Below, piece by piece: positions 1 through 5,639 of a stretch of DNA of 5,639 bases. Where the stretch lies: contig JAIOTR010000275.1 of assembly GCA_021106665.1 (NCBI GenBank), positions 1-5,639 of the forward strand, written 5' to 3'. This stretch comes from Bacteroidales bacterium. GTDB lineage: Bacteria > Bacteroidota > Bacteroidia > Bacteroidales > JAADJA01. The translations under genes and the position numbers were made by a program. Positions within the stretch are counted from its first letter, which is position 1. Every line of letters begins with the position of its first letter. The notes under the pieces were generated by a model. The model made no database searches and was not told where the DNA came from. It saw nothing but the letters and a program-made list of their open reading frames with translations.

Positions 1-5
1 CAAAT

Positions 6-1415
6 TTAAGCTATAAACTTGATTTTTCTTGCAGCAAATAAACTCATTCTGATCAGTAACCAACCATGCCTGAACCTGCTGATCTGGGTAGAACCATATT
101 CCCTGTCGCGGTAGCGTACAATCACTTCGGAAATTTTTAGGTTCAGTTTTGCAGCGCCGAACAACAGATCAAAATCACCAAAAGGGTCAAAATCACCAAA
201 ATATTTCCGATTTGCCTTGATCAGTTCATAATCCTTTTTTAATAATACCTTGGTGCCGCACAATGTGTCTTTTAACCTCTGACCCAGTAAATATGAAAAA
301 AACCATCCGAAAAATATATTTCCAAGATAATTCAAAAAACGCATGGCCTCCTTGTCCATAGGATACACCAGCCTGCAACCGTTGATGAACTCACCATGAT
401 TATGCGATAATGCATAATAAAACTTATGCATATCCTCCGGTGGCGTTGTAAGATCTGCATCAAGGATCATTAAAATGTCGGAGGTGGCAACATCAAAAGC
501 TTCCCTTACAGCATTCCCCTTTCCTTTTCCACTCTGTTTTATCACTTTTATATCCTTATCGGGATAGGCTTTCTGCACCCTCAGCATCTCCTCATAAGTG
601 TTATCCTGCGAATGTCCCTCGATAAAAATAAACTCCTGATGCGATCCAAAAACCGGCGTTTTTTTTATGGCATTTTCTATATTTCCCTTTTCGTTTCGGG
701 CGGGTACTACAATTGAAACAGAATAATTCTTTTCTGCCTGAGTTCTTGGCATTGCCGATATGAAATTGACCAAATTTAAACGATTGATTCCCGGAAGATT
801 TGCAAGGAACACATTAAAGATAAAGTTGATGATGGGAATATATTTGGGGAACAATAATTTGCGTTCGACCTTGATGATCTCAAAGTCTTCCAACTCCAAT
901 AAATTCTCGATATCTTTAATCGACAGCCAGCTTTGTAAGGGCTGTTTGGCCTTGATCCCGATAAATTCGCTAAATTTTAATGTTGGCTCCCACATATAGT
1001 TGTATGCTGAAATAACAACCTTAGTTCGGGGTGTGACAAAATTCCTCAAATTATGTAGAACAGCCTGGATGTCCCAAAGAGAACTAAGCAAATCGGAGAT
1101 GATCACATAATCAAATTTTGTATCAGTTGAGAAATCAGTTATATCGGCATGCACAAATTGAATATTTGGGTGCTTTTGCCTTGCAATTTCAAGTATTTTT
1201 TCTGAAAAGTCAACACCTACTCCTATTGCGGGTTTAACCGAATTCAAAAGATCGCCGGTTCCGCATCCCAGCTCAATAACTTTCGCACCTTCAGGGATGA
1301 TGAATGAAAAATGTTTTTCCAGGATTTTATGGTAAAAACGATTTCTTTTTTTCCATTTATCACGATTCGAAGCGAGGTTTTCAAAATAGTTGTGTAAAAT
1401 TTCTTTACCGGTCAT
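6..1415 (-). CDS. Fused class I SAM methyltransferase / family 2 glycosyltransferase
   Basis: The 469-residue protein joins two enzymes. Residues about 1–215 form a class I SAM-dependent methyltransferase: motif I is VIELGCGTG (46–54), the acidic residue after strand 2 is D69 in GVGVDFS, and D91 in HADITDF fits the adenine-side acidic position. Residues about 231–469 are a GT-A glycosyltransferase of the GT2 / dolichyl-phosphate-mannose-synthase-like type: VSIVVPARNE (233–242), GKGKGNAV (296–303) and the metal-binding DAD (319–321). The acceptor-side part has GDFDPFGDFD (407–416) and RYRDREYGST (434–443). I see no clear multi-spanning C-terminal membrane region, though 366–378 is hydrophobic. 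Family knowledge suggests transfer of a sugar from a nucleotide donor to a polyprenyl phosphate or surface glycan, with methylation of a related intermediate; the substrates are unknown. The ATG at 1413–1415 places the start just ahead of the methyltransferase fold, 65 bases after folC. No terminator or clear TAnnTTTG promoter lies in that gap, so co-transcription is possible. The stop is at 6–8, so the gene is complete. Confidence 0.9.
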   Translation of the reverse strand: MTGKEILHNYFENLASNRDKWKKRNRFYHKILEKHFSFIIPEGAKVIELGCGTGDLLNSVKPAIGVGVDFSEKILEIARQKHPNIQFVHADITDFSTDTKFDYVIISDLLSSLWDIQAVLHNLRNFVTPRTKVVISAYNYMWEPTLKFSEFIGIKAKQPLQSWLSIKDIENLLELEDFEIIKVERKLLFPKYIPIINFIFNVFLANLPGINRLNLVNFISAMPRTQAEKNYSVSIVVPARNEKGNIENAIKKTPVFGSHQEFIFIEGHSQDNTYEEMLRVQKAYPDKDIKVIKQSGKGKGNAVREAFDVATSDILMILDADLTTPPEDMHKFYYALSHNHGEFINGCRLVYPMDKEAMRFLNYLGNIFFGWFFSYLLGQRLKDTLCGTKVLLKKDYELIKANRKYFGDFDPFGDFDLLFGAAKLNLKISEVIVRYRDREYGSTQISRFRHGWLLIRMSLFAARKIKFIA

Positions 1416-1480
1416 GTATCTGTCAGGATTAATAAGCGGCGAAATTAAGGTTTTTCAGTTTAAAATTTAGATTTTGATTA

Positions 1481-2776
1481 TTACAAAACCTCGGCAACCA
1501 CAAAAGTGCTGCCCCCAATGAAAACCAAATCATTATCTTCAGCATTGTGCAATGCTGTTTTGTATGCTTCCTGAACTGAACCGTAGCTTCCACCTTTCAG
1601 TCCCTTTTTAACTGCAATACTTTTTAGTTTTTCCTGATCCAATCCGCGGGGAATATTTGCTTTGCAAAAAAAATAGGTTGCTGCTCGTGGTAATTTATCC
1701 AATATCGGTTCCACATCTTTGTCATTCACCAAGCCTAACACAAAATGGAGATCATTATATGGTGTCAGTTCAATTTGGTTGACCACTTCACTAATGCCAT
1801 CAATGTTATGGCCCGTATCACAAATTACAAGGGGTTTTTTATTTAGGATTTGCCACCTCCCCTGAAGCCCGGTATTTTTTATTACCTCTTCAAAACCATT
1901 CCTTATATTCTTGATAGTTACCGTATAACCTGCATCATTTAAAATATCAATGGTTTTTAATGCTGTTACAATATTTTTAACCTGGTAGGTGCCTCCGATA
2001 CCAACACGAAGGTTTTTCAAATAAAAATCATTATTGCGATAAATATCCAATTGAATTTCAGGGTATTCTTCGTTGGCAAGACTAATATTTTGGACTTTAT
2101 AATCCTGGTCGGCAAAAGATATTCCTGAACCACATGCTGCGGCCTTATCCTGAAATACTTTAAGCACCTCCTTTTGAGTCTCGCCAATGATTATTGGGAT
2201 TCCTGGTTTTATGATACCTGCCTTCTCAATAGCAATTTTTTCCAAAGTATCGCCGAGGAACTGTATATGATCATATCCAATATTCGTAATAACTGAGATT
2301 ATGGATTTTACAACATTTGTGGAATCAAGCCGCCCGCCCATACCGGTTTCTATTATAGCAATATCAACATTCCCTTCAGCAAAATATTGAGCCGCCATCC
2401 CAAAAGTATATTCAAAAAAGGAGGGTTTGATTTTTTCAAATGGTTTGATATGGTTTTTTACGAAATCAATTACTTTTTCTTCAGATATTTTTTTTCCATT
2501 AACTCTGATCCGCTCTCTGAAATCCTTTAAATGCGGGGATGTAAACAATCCTACCTTGTATCCTGCATCCTGAAGAATGGATGCCACGAAATGTGCTACC
2601 GATCCTTTGCCATTGGTGCCGGCAATATGTACGGAATTAAAGGTTCTCTCCGGATTTCCAAGTATTTTACAAAGGGTAATTGTGTTGTCAAGGTTGGCTT
2701 TATATGCTGCACCGCCGGTTCGCTGGAACATGGGCAGCCGGCTAAAAAGGTACTCAAGTGTTTGCCGGTAATCCAT
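1481..2776 (-). CDS. folC: Bifunctional folylpolyglutamate synthase / dihydrofolate synthase
   Basis: FolC is a cytoplasmic Mur-ligase-family enzyme. It uses ATP to add glutamate to dihydropteroate, giving dihydrofolate, and then extends the polyglutamate tail of folates. The 431-residue length is normal. Visible motifs in order: P-loop GTNGKGS (53–59), FTSPHL (78–83) with RERIRVNG (87–94), ETGMGGRLDSTN (143–154), ITNIGYDH (163–170), and EKAGIIKPG (184–192), whose K185 fits the lysine that is carbamylated in this family. CDTGHN (319–324) is the conserved aspartate/histidine stretch of the C-terminal glutamate-ligase domain. All key residues seem intact. The ATG (2774–2776) directly abuts the stop of the TonB-like gene (TAA at 2777–2779), which points to one transcript and probable translational coupling. 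I cannot tell from sequence whether it has both activities or only one. Confidence 0.96.
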   Translation of the reverse strand: MDYRQTLEYLFSRLPMFQRTGGAAYKANLDNTITLCKILGNPERTFNSVHIAGTNGKGSVAHFVASILQDAGYKVGLFTSPHLKDFRERIRVNGKKISEEKVIDFVKNHIKPFEKIKPSFFEYTFGMAAQYFAEGNVDIAIIETGMGGRLDSTNVVKSIISVITNIGYDHIQFLGDTLEKIAIEKAGIIKPGIPIIIGETQKEVLKVFQDKAAACGSGISFADQDYKVQNISLANEEYPEIQLDIYRNNDFYLKNLRVGIGGTYQVKNIVTALKTIDILNDAGYTVTIKNIRNGFEEVIKNTGLQGRWQILNKKPLVICDTGHNIDGISEVVNQIELTPYNDLHFVLGLVNDKDVEPILDKLPRAATYFFCKANIPRGLDQEKLKSIAVKKGLKGGSYGSVQEAYKTALHNAEDNDLVFIGGSTFVVAEVL

Positions 2777-3550
2777 TTAATTTTTTACTACAAAATGGTA
2801 GGTTATAGTTCCCCGCTGCATTTCGGCGGCATTGGGATTTGCATTAAATACGGCTTTTTTTGCGGCCTCTTCGGCCAATCTCCGCAAAGAAGCATTCGTC
2901 GTGTTTGATCCTTTATCGATGGCCAGCGCTTTTACAACTTTGCCATATTTATCAACAGTGATCTGCACCACAATGGTTCCATTCTCTTGAAATTTACTAG
3001 AAGGTTTCGGCAAATATTTGGGTGTTCTGCCTGCAAGGCTATACGACAAACCGTCACCGAGGCCGCCCGGCCCTTCATAATTTTTTGAATCTTTGGATCC
3101 GGTCGGTTTCCCCTGGTCGCCTTCATTACCTGTTATTCCTTCACTTGCATCTTTGGTTGCGTCCTTGCTTTTTCCCTTATATAATGCTGCCGGATTTACT
3201 TTCGGTTCTTTTTTTACAATTTCTTTTTCAACTACCTCTTCTACAGTTTCCTTTTCTACTTTTTCCTTTTTTGATTTTTCGATCACAGGTGCATCTTCAG
3301 TATCCTGGGTAACAATGGGCTCGTCTTCTTTTTCTTGTGTTTTTGGAGGTGGCGTTGTCTTTCTGATGGTTGAAGGCCGGTCAGGTTGAATTGCACCTGA
3401 TCCTTCAGTGTCGGTGCCAAGGTTCACTTCAACACCTTCTTCCCCGGGTAATGGCAGTGGAGTTGAAAATCCTAACAAAAGCAATAAAGCAATCACTGCA
3501 ACATGAAAAAGTGTTGTAATAATAATTCCTTTGTATTTGTCTTTGTTCAT
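2777..3550 (-). CDS. TonB-like energy transducer
   Basis: The protein has 257 residues from the ATG at 3548–3550. A short cytoplasmic N-terminus (MNKDKYKG) is followed by one membrane helix at about 9–28, then a long periplasmic linker (about 30–165) rich in Pro, Lys and Glu, with PPPK at 67–70 and alternating acidic and basic runs at 90–117. It ends in a TonB C-terminal fold (about 172–257): GRTPKYLPKP, GTIVVQITVDKYGKV (191–205) and a closing TITYHFVV strand. This order is that of TonB proteins, which span the periplasm and pass energy from ExbB/ExbD to outer-membrane receptors; exbD upstream supports the role. The open frame extends upstream to a TTG at 3610, but those 20 extra codons run into an inverted repeat and precede the natural membrane-anchor start, so I reject them. 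The stop abuts the folC ATG. A TolA-like role is the main alternative. Confidence 0.88.
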   Translation of the reverse strand: MNKDKYKGIIITTLFHVAVIALLLLLGFSTPLPLPGEEGVEVNLGTDTEGSGAIQPDRPSTIRKTTPPPKTQEKEDEPIVTQDTEDAPVIEKSKKEKVEKETVEEVVEKEIVKKEPKVNPAALYKGKSKDATKDASEGITGNEGDQGKPTGSKDSKNYEGPGGLGDGLSYSLAGRTPKYLPKPSSKFQENGTIVVQITVDKYGKVVKALAIDKGSNTTNASLRRLAEEAAKKAVFNANPNAAEMQRGTITYHFVVKN

Positions 3551-3587
3551 TATGTTAAGATTGCTTTTAGCGGTTGGCACGGTTTGA

Positions 3588-3704
3588 ATATGGTGCGTTT
3601 GGCATTTCAATGTACATCATTTTCAATTTACCATTATGTTTATTTATTGCTATAATCTTCATTTTTAGTACTATCTGCCAAATGCACTATATTTGTTGTT
3701 AGGC
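3588..3704 (-). repeat. attC-like imperfect hairpin with core site
   Basis: Two 17-base arms, 3588–3604 (ATATGGTGCGTTTGGCA) and 3676–3692 (TGCCAAATGCACTATAT), are inverted repeats matching at 15 of 17 positions; the two mismatches lie inside the arms. They enclose 71 bases in which two GTAC tetramers (3612–3615 and 3668–3671) could extend the pairing. Just outside the 3676–3692 arm is GTTAGGC (3698–3704), read on the minus strand as GCCTAAC, which fits the RYYYAAC consensus of an integron attC R'' site. It lies five bases after the stop of the lipoprotein gene, as is usual in cassettes. The 117-base extent falls within the known attC size range. The matching GTTRRRY (R') site expected beyond the 3588 end is not seen; 3571–3587 does not pair with 3693–3709. 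A transcription terminator is unlikely given the 71-base loop and lack of a T-tract. Confidence 0.55.
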
Positions 3705-3709
3705 GTTCG

Positions 3710-5029
3710 TTATTTCTTTTCCAATGTATAATTATCACCAATTTTTTCTAATTTCCAATCCTCATTCAGTTCAAGTTCCCAGCCATTTCCCTTGATTATT
3801 GTGTCTGATATTTCAGTTGGTTCAGAGACAATAGCCTTTTTCCACATTTTTCCCACTAATGCGTCCTCTGCTGTTAAAGAACCCCATTTGTCTGTAATTC
3901 TAATGTTTTGATATACTGTTCCAATATTTTTAAATGGGATTATGTTACCTGGACTAAACCTGATATTCATACTTATAAAGGGTAGTGTTAAAGTTGGATT
4001 TGATTGAAATTTTATTTCAAGTTTCGCCAATAATTCTTTTTGTTTTCGTTCTCTTTCAATTTCAAAATCATAAATGTCTCGATAGTAATATTCATTTTTG
4101 TTTTTTTCAATAGTTTCCTTTAAGTTGACAGGGATTTGAACATTAAATTGTGTAGTGATATAATCAGTTAAATCGGTTTTATTGTTAATTTCCTTATTCC
4201 AGTCATTATTTTTTTTATTAATGTAATAACCATAGATTGGTGTAGTTCTGTATGCAAATGACCATACAAAAGTTTTGTTCTCATACAAAGTATCAATTGC
4301 TTGAATGTAATGATTTCTTAATCCTTCATCATCCCAGTTACTTAATATAGTTCCAGTGTATTCAGCAATGCCTTCATTAAGTTCCATTGAGTTTTCATTT
4401 TCTTTTGCATTAGGAAATAATTGATGTCGGTATGCTCTAAAAAGTAGAGCATTTTTAATATGTCTTGTTTGAGTATTTTCATCATTTGATCTTAATGCCA
4501 TTTTCAATGCTTCGAGTTCCAGTTTTAAATAAATTCTACCATCCAATTTGTCTAAATGGTCGCATTTTTTCTGCTGAAGGATTGAAAGACCAACTTTTGA
4601 CTGAATTCTATGATATAGTTCGTGAGTAAGAATACTTAATTGTTCATTATGATTTTTGGGTAGGGGTAACGGAACCATAGCCCAAAGTTTCCCATTCCAA
4701 TTAATCGTTGTTTCAGCAACAAGCATTTCTTTTGGCAAAGAGCCAGTAAATACTTTCCCGTTTTTTGATAAAACTTTGTTACTATCAGGTTCGTTCGCTA
4801 TTATTATTTGATTTTTTTCATCTACTAACAATATTGGACCATAAAGTTGGTGATTCCATAGTTTCCCGTTTTCTTTTGCTAAATGTTCTTTCAAGTCTGA
4901 AAATACAATCTCATATTTTTGTAATTCACTTTTATTATTTTCAACCGATTTCTTTTTGTCCACATTAGAATTACAACTTAAAAAAGAAATTGTAATAATT
5001 AAGACGATAATTTTTTGAAGGTTTTTCAT
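3710..5029 (-). CDS. Putative lipoprotein zinc metallopeptidase (HExxH, gluzincin-like)
   Basis: From the ATG at 5027–5029 the protein has 439 residues. The N-terminus is a lipoprotein signal: Lys-containing start, hydrophobic 7–17, then lipobox FLSC with the acylated cysteine at 19. The residues after Cys19 (NSNVDKKK) are basic, so I see no acidic surface-export tag. Residues 136–140 are HELYH, the HExxH zinc motif, and 216–224 are ELNEGIAEY, resembling the NEGxA stretch that gives the glutamate third ligand in gluzincin peptidases (E219 the best candidate). The 79-residue spacing is far longer than the 18 or so residues of M1 enzymes, so this is not a standard M1 peptidase. A basic/acidic helical stretch (322–338) is followed by a beta-rich C-terminal part (about 345–439). 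I do not recognise the exact family or substrate. The frame extends to a TTG at 5068, but that start overlaps the GTTGGGC core site and lacks a signal peptide. Its AT-richness and position suggest horizontal acquisition. Confidence 0.75.
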   Translation of the reverse strand: MKNLQKIIVLIITISFLSCNSNVDKKKSVENNKSELQKYEIVFSDLKEHLAKENGKLWNHQLYGPILLVDEKNQIIIANEPDSNKVLSKNGKVFTGSLPKEMLVAETTINWNGKLWAMVPLPLPKNHNEQLSILTHELYHRIQSKVGLSILQQKKCDHLDKLDGRIYLKLELEALKMALRSNDENTQTRHIKNALLFRAYRHQLFPNAKENENSMELNEGIAEYTGTILSNWDDEGLRNHYIQAIDTLYENKTFVWSFAYRTTPIYGYYINKKNNDWNKEINNKTDLTDYITTQFNVQIPVNLKETIEKNKNEYYYRDIYDFEIERERKQKELLAKLEIKFQSNPTLTLPFISMNIRFSPGNIIPFKNIGTVYQNIRITDKWGSLTAEDALVGKMWKKAIVSEPTEISDTIIKGNGWELELNEDWKLEKIGDNYTLEKK

Positions 5030-5062
5030 TTTGTGTTTATTTTTATGTGTCTGTATAATGAC

Positions 5063-5069
5063 GCCCAAC
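5063..5069 (-). other. GTTGGGC core site (GTTRRRY type)
   Basis: The minus strand reads GTTGGGC, which fits the GTTRRRY consensus cut by integron integrases between G and TT. It is 33 bases ahead of the lipoprotein ATG and is the inverted partner of GTTAGGC at 3698–3704. A seven-base degenerate match alone means little; the support is its position at the 5' edge of the atypical gene and the extended match through GTTrGGCGT. Confidence 0.4.
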
Positions 5070-5082
5070 TATTAGCTATTAG
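5069..5082. repeat. Two tandem CTATTAG heptamers
   Basis: CTATTAG occurs twice in direct tandem (5069–5075, 5076–5082), immediately outside the GTTGGGC core site. Its first base is the last base of that core site. It is too short to assign a function. Confidence 0.6.
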
Positions 5083-5104
5083 TACTTTTTACTTGTTTCT
5101 TTTG

Positions 5105-5132
5105 TCTAACATCTAAGATCTAAGATCTAAAA
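5105..5132. repeat. Four tandem TCTAAnA heptamers after exbD
   Basis: Plus-strand units are TCTAACA, TCTAAGA, TCTAAGA and TCTAAAA, each seven bases (5105–5111, 5112–5118, 5119–5125, 5126–5132). A fifth partial copy, TCTTA, runs into the exbD stop (5133–5137). On the coding strand they read TnTTAGA. They contain overlapping GATC and AGATCT palindromes. The array lies in the 105-base gap between exbD and the lipoprotein gene and may be part of the original exbD downstream region. No T-tract hairpin typical of a terminator is present. Confidence 0.8.
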
Positions 5133-5134
5133 TC

Positions 5135-5551
5135 TTACCTCTTCGGGCTAGTAGCCAATATCACCTTATGCTTTGCATTATATTTCTTGTTCACATTATT
5201 AACGATATCAATGACATTTACAACATACTGAACCGGAATATTTTTATCTGCTTCAAGACGGATGGAAGCGCTTTCTTTTCCTGCGAGCATTCCCAGTAAA
5301 CCATTTTCAAGTGACTGTTCGTCAACCTGCACCCCCTGAAGAAAATAATCCAGGTCATGATTTATAGAAATAATAATTTTCGGAGGTTTTTCAATGGTAC
5401 GGCTGTTGCTCGCTGGAAGCAATAACTTGATGGCATTGGGCGCTACCAATGTGGAAGTTAACATAAAAAAAATCAGCAGTAGAAAAACGATATCGGACAT
5501 AGAGGCCATGCTAAAATCGGTTTTTCGTTTATTTCTTGTTTGTATCGCCAT
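5135..5551 (-). CDS. exbD: Biopolymer transport protein ExbD
   Basis: The 138-residue length is typical for ExbD. A short cytoplasmic N-terminus (RNKRKTDFSMASM) leads to one membrane helix at about 19–37 (SDIVFLLLIFFMLTSTLV). The aspartate at its start, D20, corresponds to the essential proton-pathway Asp of ExbD/TolR/MotB-type stators. The rest (about 40–138) is the small periplasmic domain, including APNAIKLLLP (37–46) and the late helix plus strand ending KVILATSPKR. With ExbB it forms the inner-membrane proton channel that energises TonB. The TonB-like gene follows at 3550, but 1,584 bases away because of the intervening lipoprotein gene. The ATG is at 5549–5551. The expected exbB partner is not within the window. 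TolR is the alternative, but the neighbouring TonB domain favours ExbD. Confidence 0.93.
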   Translation of the reverse strand: MAIQTRNKRKTDFSMASMSDIVFLLLIFFMLTSTLVAPNAIKLLLPASNSRTIEKPPKIIISINHDLDYFLQGVQVDEQSLENGLLGMLAGKESASIRLEADKNIPVQYVVNVIDIVNNVNKKYNAKHKVILATSPKR

Positions 5552-5639
5552 TTTTTATTGACTATTTTCGATTGTTTATTTTCGATTTATAATTGACTAA
5601 TGACCATTAACTGTTTTTTTTGTTCGATTAACCCATAAC
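5552..5639. other. Repeat-rich gap upstream of exbD
   Basis: This AT-rich stretch contains two copies of TATTTTCGATT (5563–5573, 5577–5587), 14 bases apart, and two copies of ATTGACTA (5557–5564, 5592–5599). I see no TAnnTTTG-type promoter on the minus strand. The last 12 bases read on the minus strand GTT ATG GGT TAA, which could be the final codons of an upstream exbB, but three codons cannot establish that. Confidence 0.5.

Larger units (their letters stand above)
3588..5069 (-). mobile_element. Candidate solitary integron-type gene cassette
   Basis: On the minus strand this segment begins at GTTGGGC (5063–5069), carries one compact gene, and ends in GCCTAAC (3698–3704) plus a hairpin. 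GTTGGGCGT and the reverse complement of the 3' site, GTTAGGCGT, agree at 8 of 9 bases. It separates exbD from the TonB-like gene, which are normally close partners. Three 60-base lines I counted inside the gene (starting 4021, 4201, 4501) are 25–30% GC, against 35–48% in lines from folC, tonB and exbD (starting 1621, 2161, 2821, 5221). Together these suggest insertion of a foreign cassette. There is no integrase gene in the window and the outer attC half is not intact, so the element is probably immobile now or recognised by an integrase elsewhere. The exact downstream boundary is uncertain (between about 3571 and 3588). Confidence 0.45.

Noticed and set aside
760..999. Plus-strand 79-residue open frame
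   Set aside because: It is antisense to the methyltransferase–glycosyltransferase gene with no recognisable features.
1416..1480. Promoter or terminator between folC and the fusion gene
   Set aside because: I found no TAnnTTTG element on the minus strand and no GC-rich hairpin with a T-tract in these 65 bases.
2932..3126. Minus-strand 64-residue open frame
   Set aside because: It is an out-of-frame shadow inside the TonB-like gene.
2531..3389. Plus-strand open frames at 2531–2908, 2577–2771, 3022–3312 and 3093–3389
   Set aside because: They lie opposite the well-supported folC and TonB-like genes, have biased or unlikely compositions, and show no family motifs.
4765..4968. Plus-strand 67-residue open frame
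   Set aside because: It is antisense to the lipoprotein gene; hydrophobic residues come from reading AT-rich coding DNA backwards.
3665..5086. TTAGTACT at 3665–3672 and 5079–5086 as a target-site duplication
   Set aside because: The direct 8-base match is AT-rich and partly palindromic, and the copies are not symmetrically placed against the core sites, so chance is enough to explain it.
5628..5639. Last codons of an upstream exbB
   Set aside because: Only three codons and a stop are present; gene order makes it plausible but the sequence cannot support a call.
1..5639. CRISPR array, tRNA or rRNA genes, insertion sequence transposase
   Set aside because: No repeat-spacer pattern, cloverleaf, rRNA-like stretch or transposase motif was seen on either strand.

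Overview
The window looks like chromosomal DNA from a member of the Bacteroidota. The signs are AT-rich coding DNA, no strong Shine-Dalgarno sequences ahead of starts, an ExbD–TonB–FolC gene order that I know from this phylum, a Bacteroidota-style lipoprotein signal, and a fused methyltransferase/family 2 glycosyltransferase. The class or genus cannot be decided from sequence reading alone. All five genes I accept lie on the minus strand, so transcription runs from high to low coordinates.

Layout in transcription order. (1) 5552–5639: short repeat-rich gap, probably just downstream of an exbB gene outside the window. (2) exbD, 5135–5551. (3) 5030–5134: gap with short tandem heptamers and a GTTRRRY-type core site. 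(4) 3710–5029: an AT-rich gene for a lipoprotein with a zinc-metallopeptidase HExxH motif. (5) 3551–3709: gap holding a long imperfect inverted repeat and a second core site. (6) A TonB-like energy transducer, 2777–3550. (7) folC, 1481–2776, whose ATG directly abuts the tonB stop. (8) A 65-base gap, then the methyltransferase–glycosyltransferase fusion, 6–1415, which ends almost at the window edge.

ExbD and the TonB-like protein should form part of an inner-membrane Ton complex that uses the proton gradient to drive outer-membrane receptors. FolC makes and polyglutamates folate and is a housekeeping neighbour in the same transcription unit. The fusion protein probably modifies a lipid carrier or cell-surface glycan, but its substrate cannot be read from the sequence.

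The most interesting point is the lipoprotein gene. It splits exbD from tonB, is clearly more AT-rich than its neighbours, and is bounded by GTTGGGC on its 5' side and GCCTAAC, five bases after its stop, on its 3' side. The 3' site leads into a 17-bp-arm hairpin. This is the architecture of an integron gene cassette (core site, compact gene, attC), here sitting alone inside a housekeeping operon with no integrase in view. The far half of the attC-like site is not intact, so I treat this as a strong hypothesis rather than a proven cassette.
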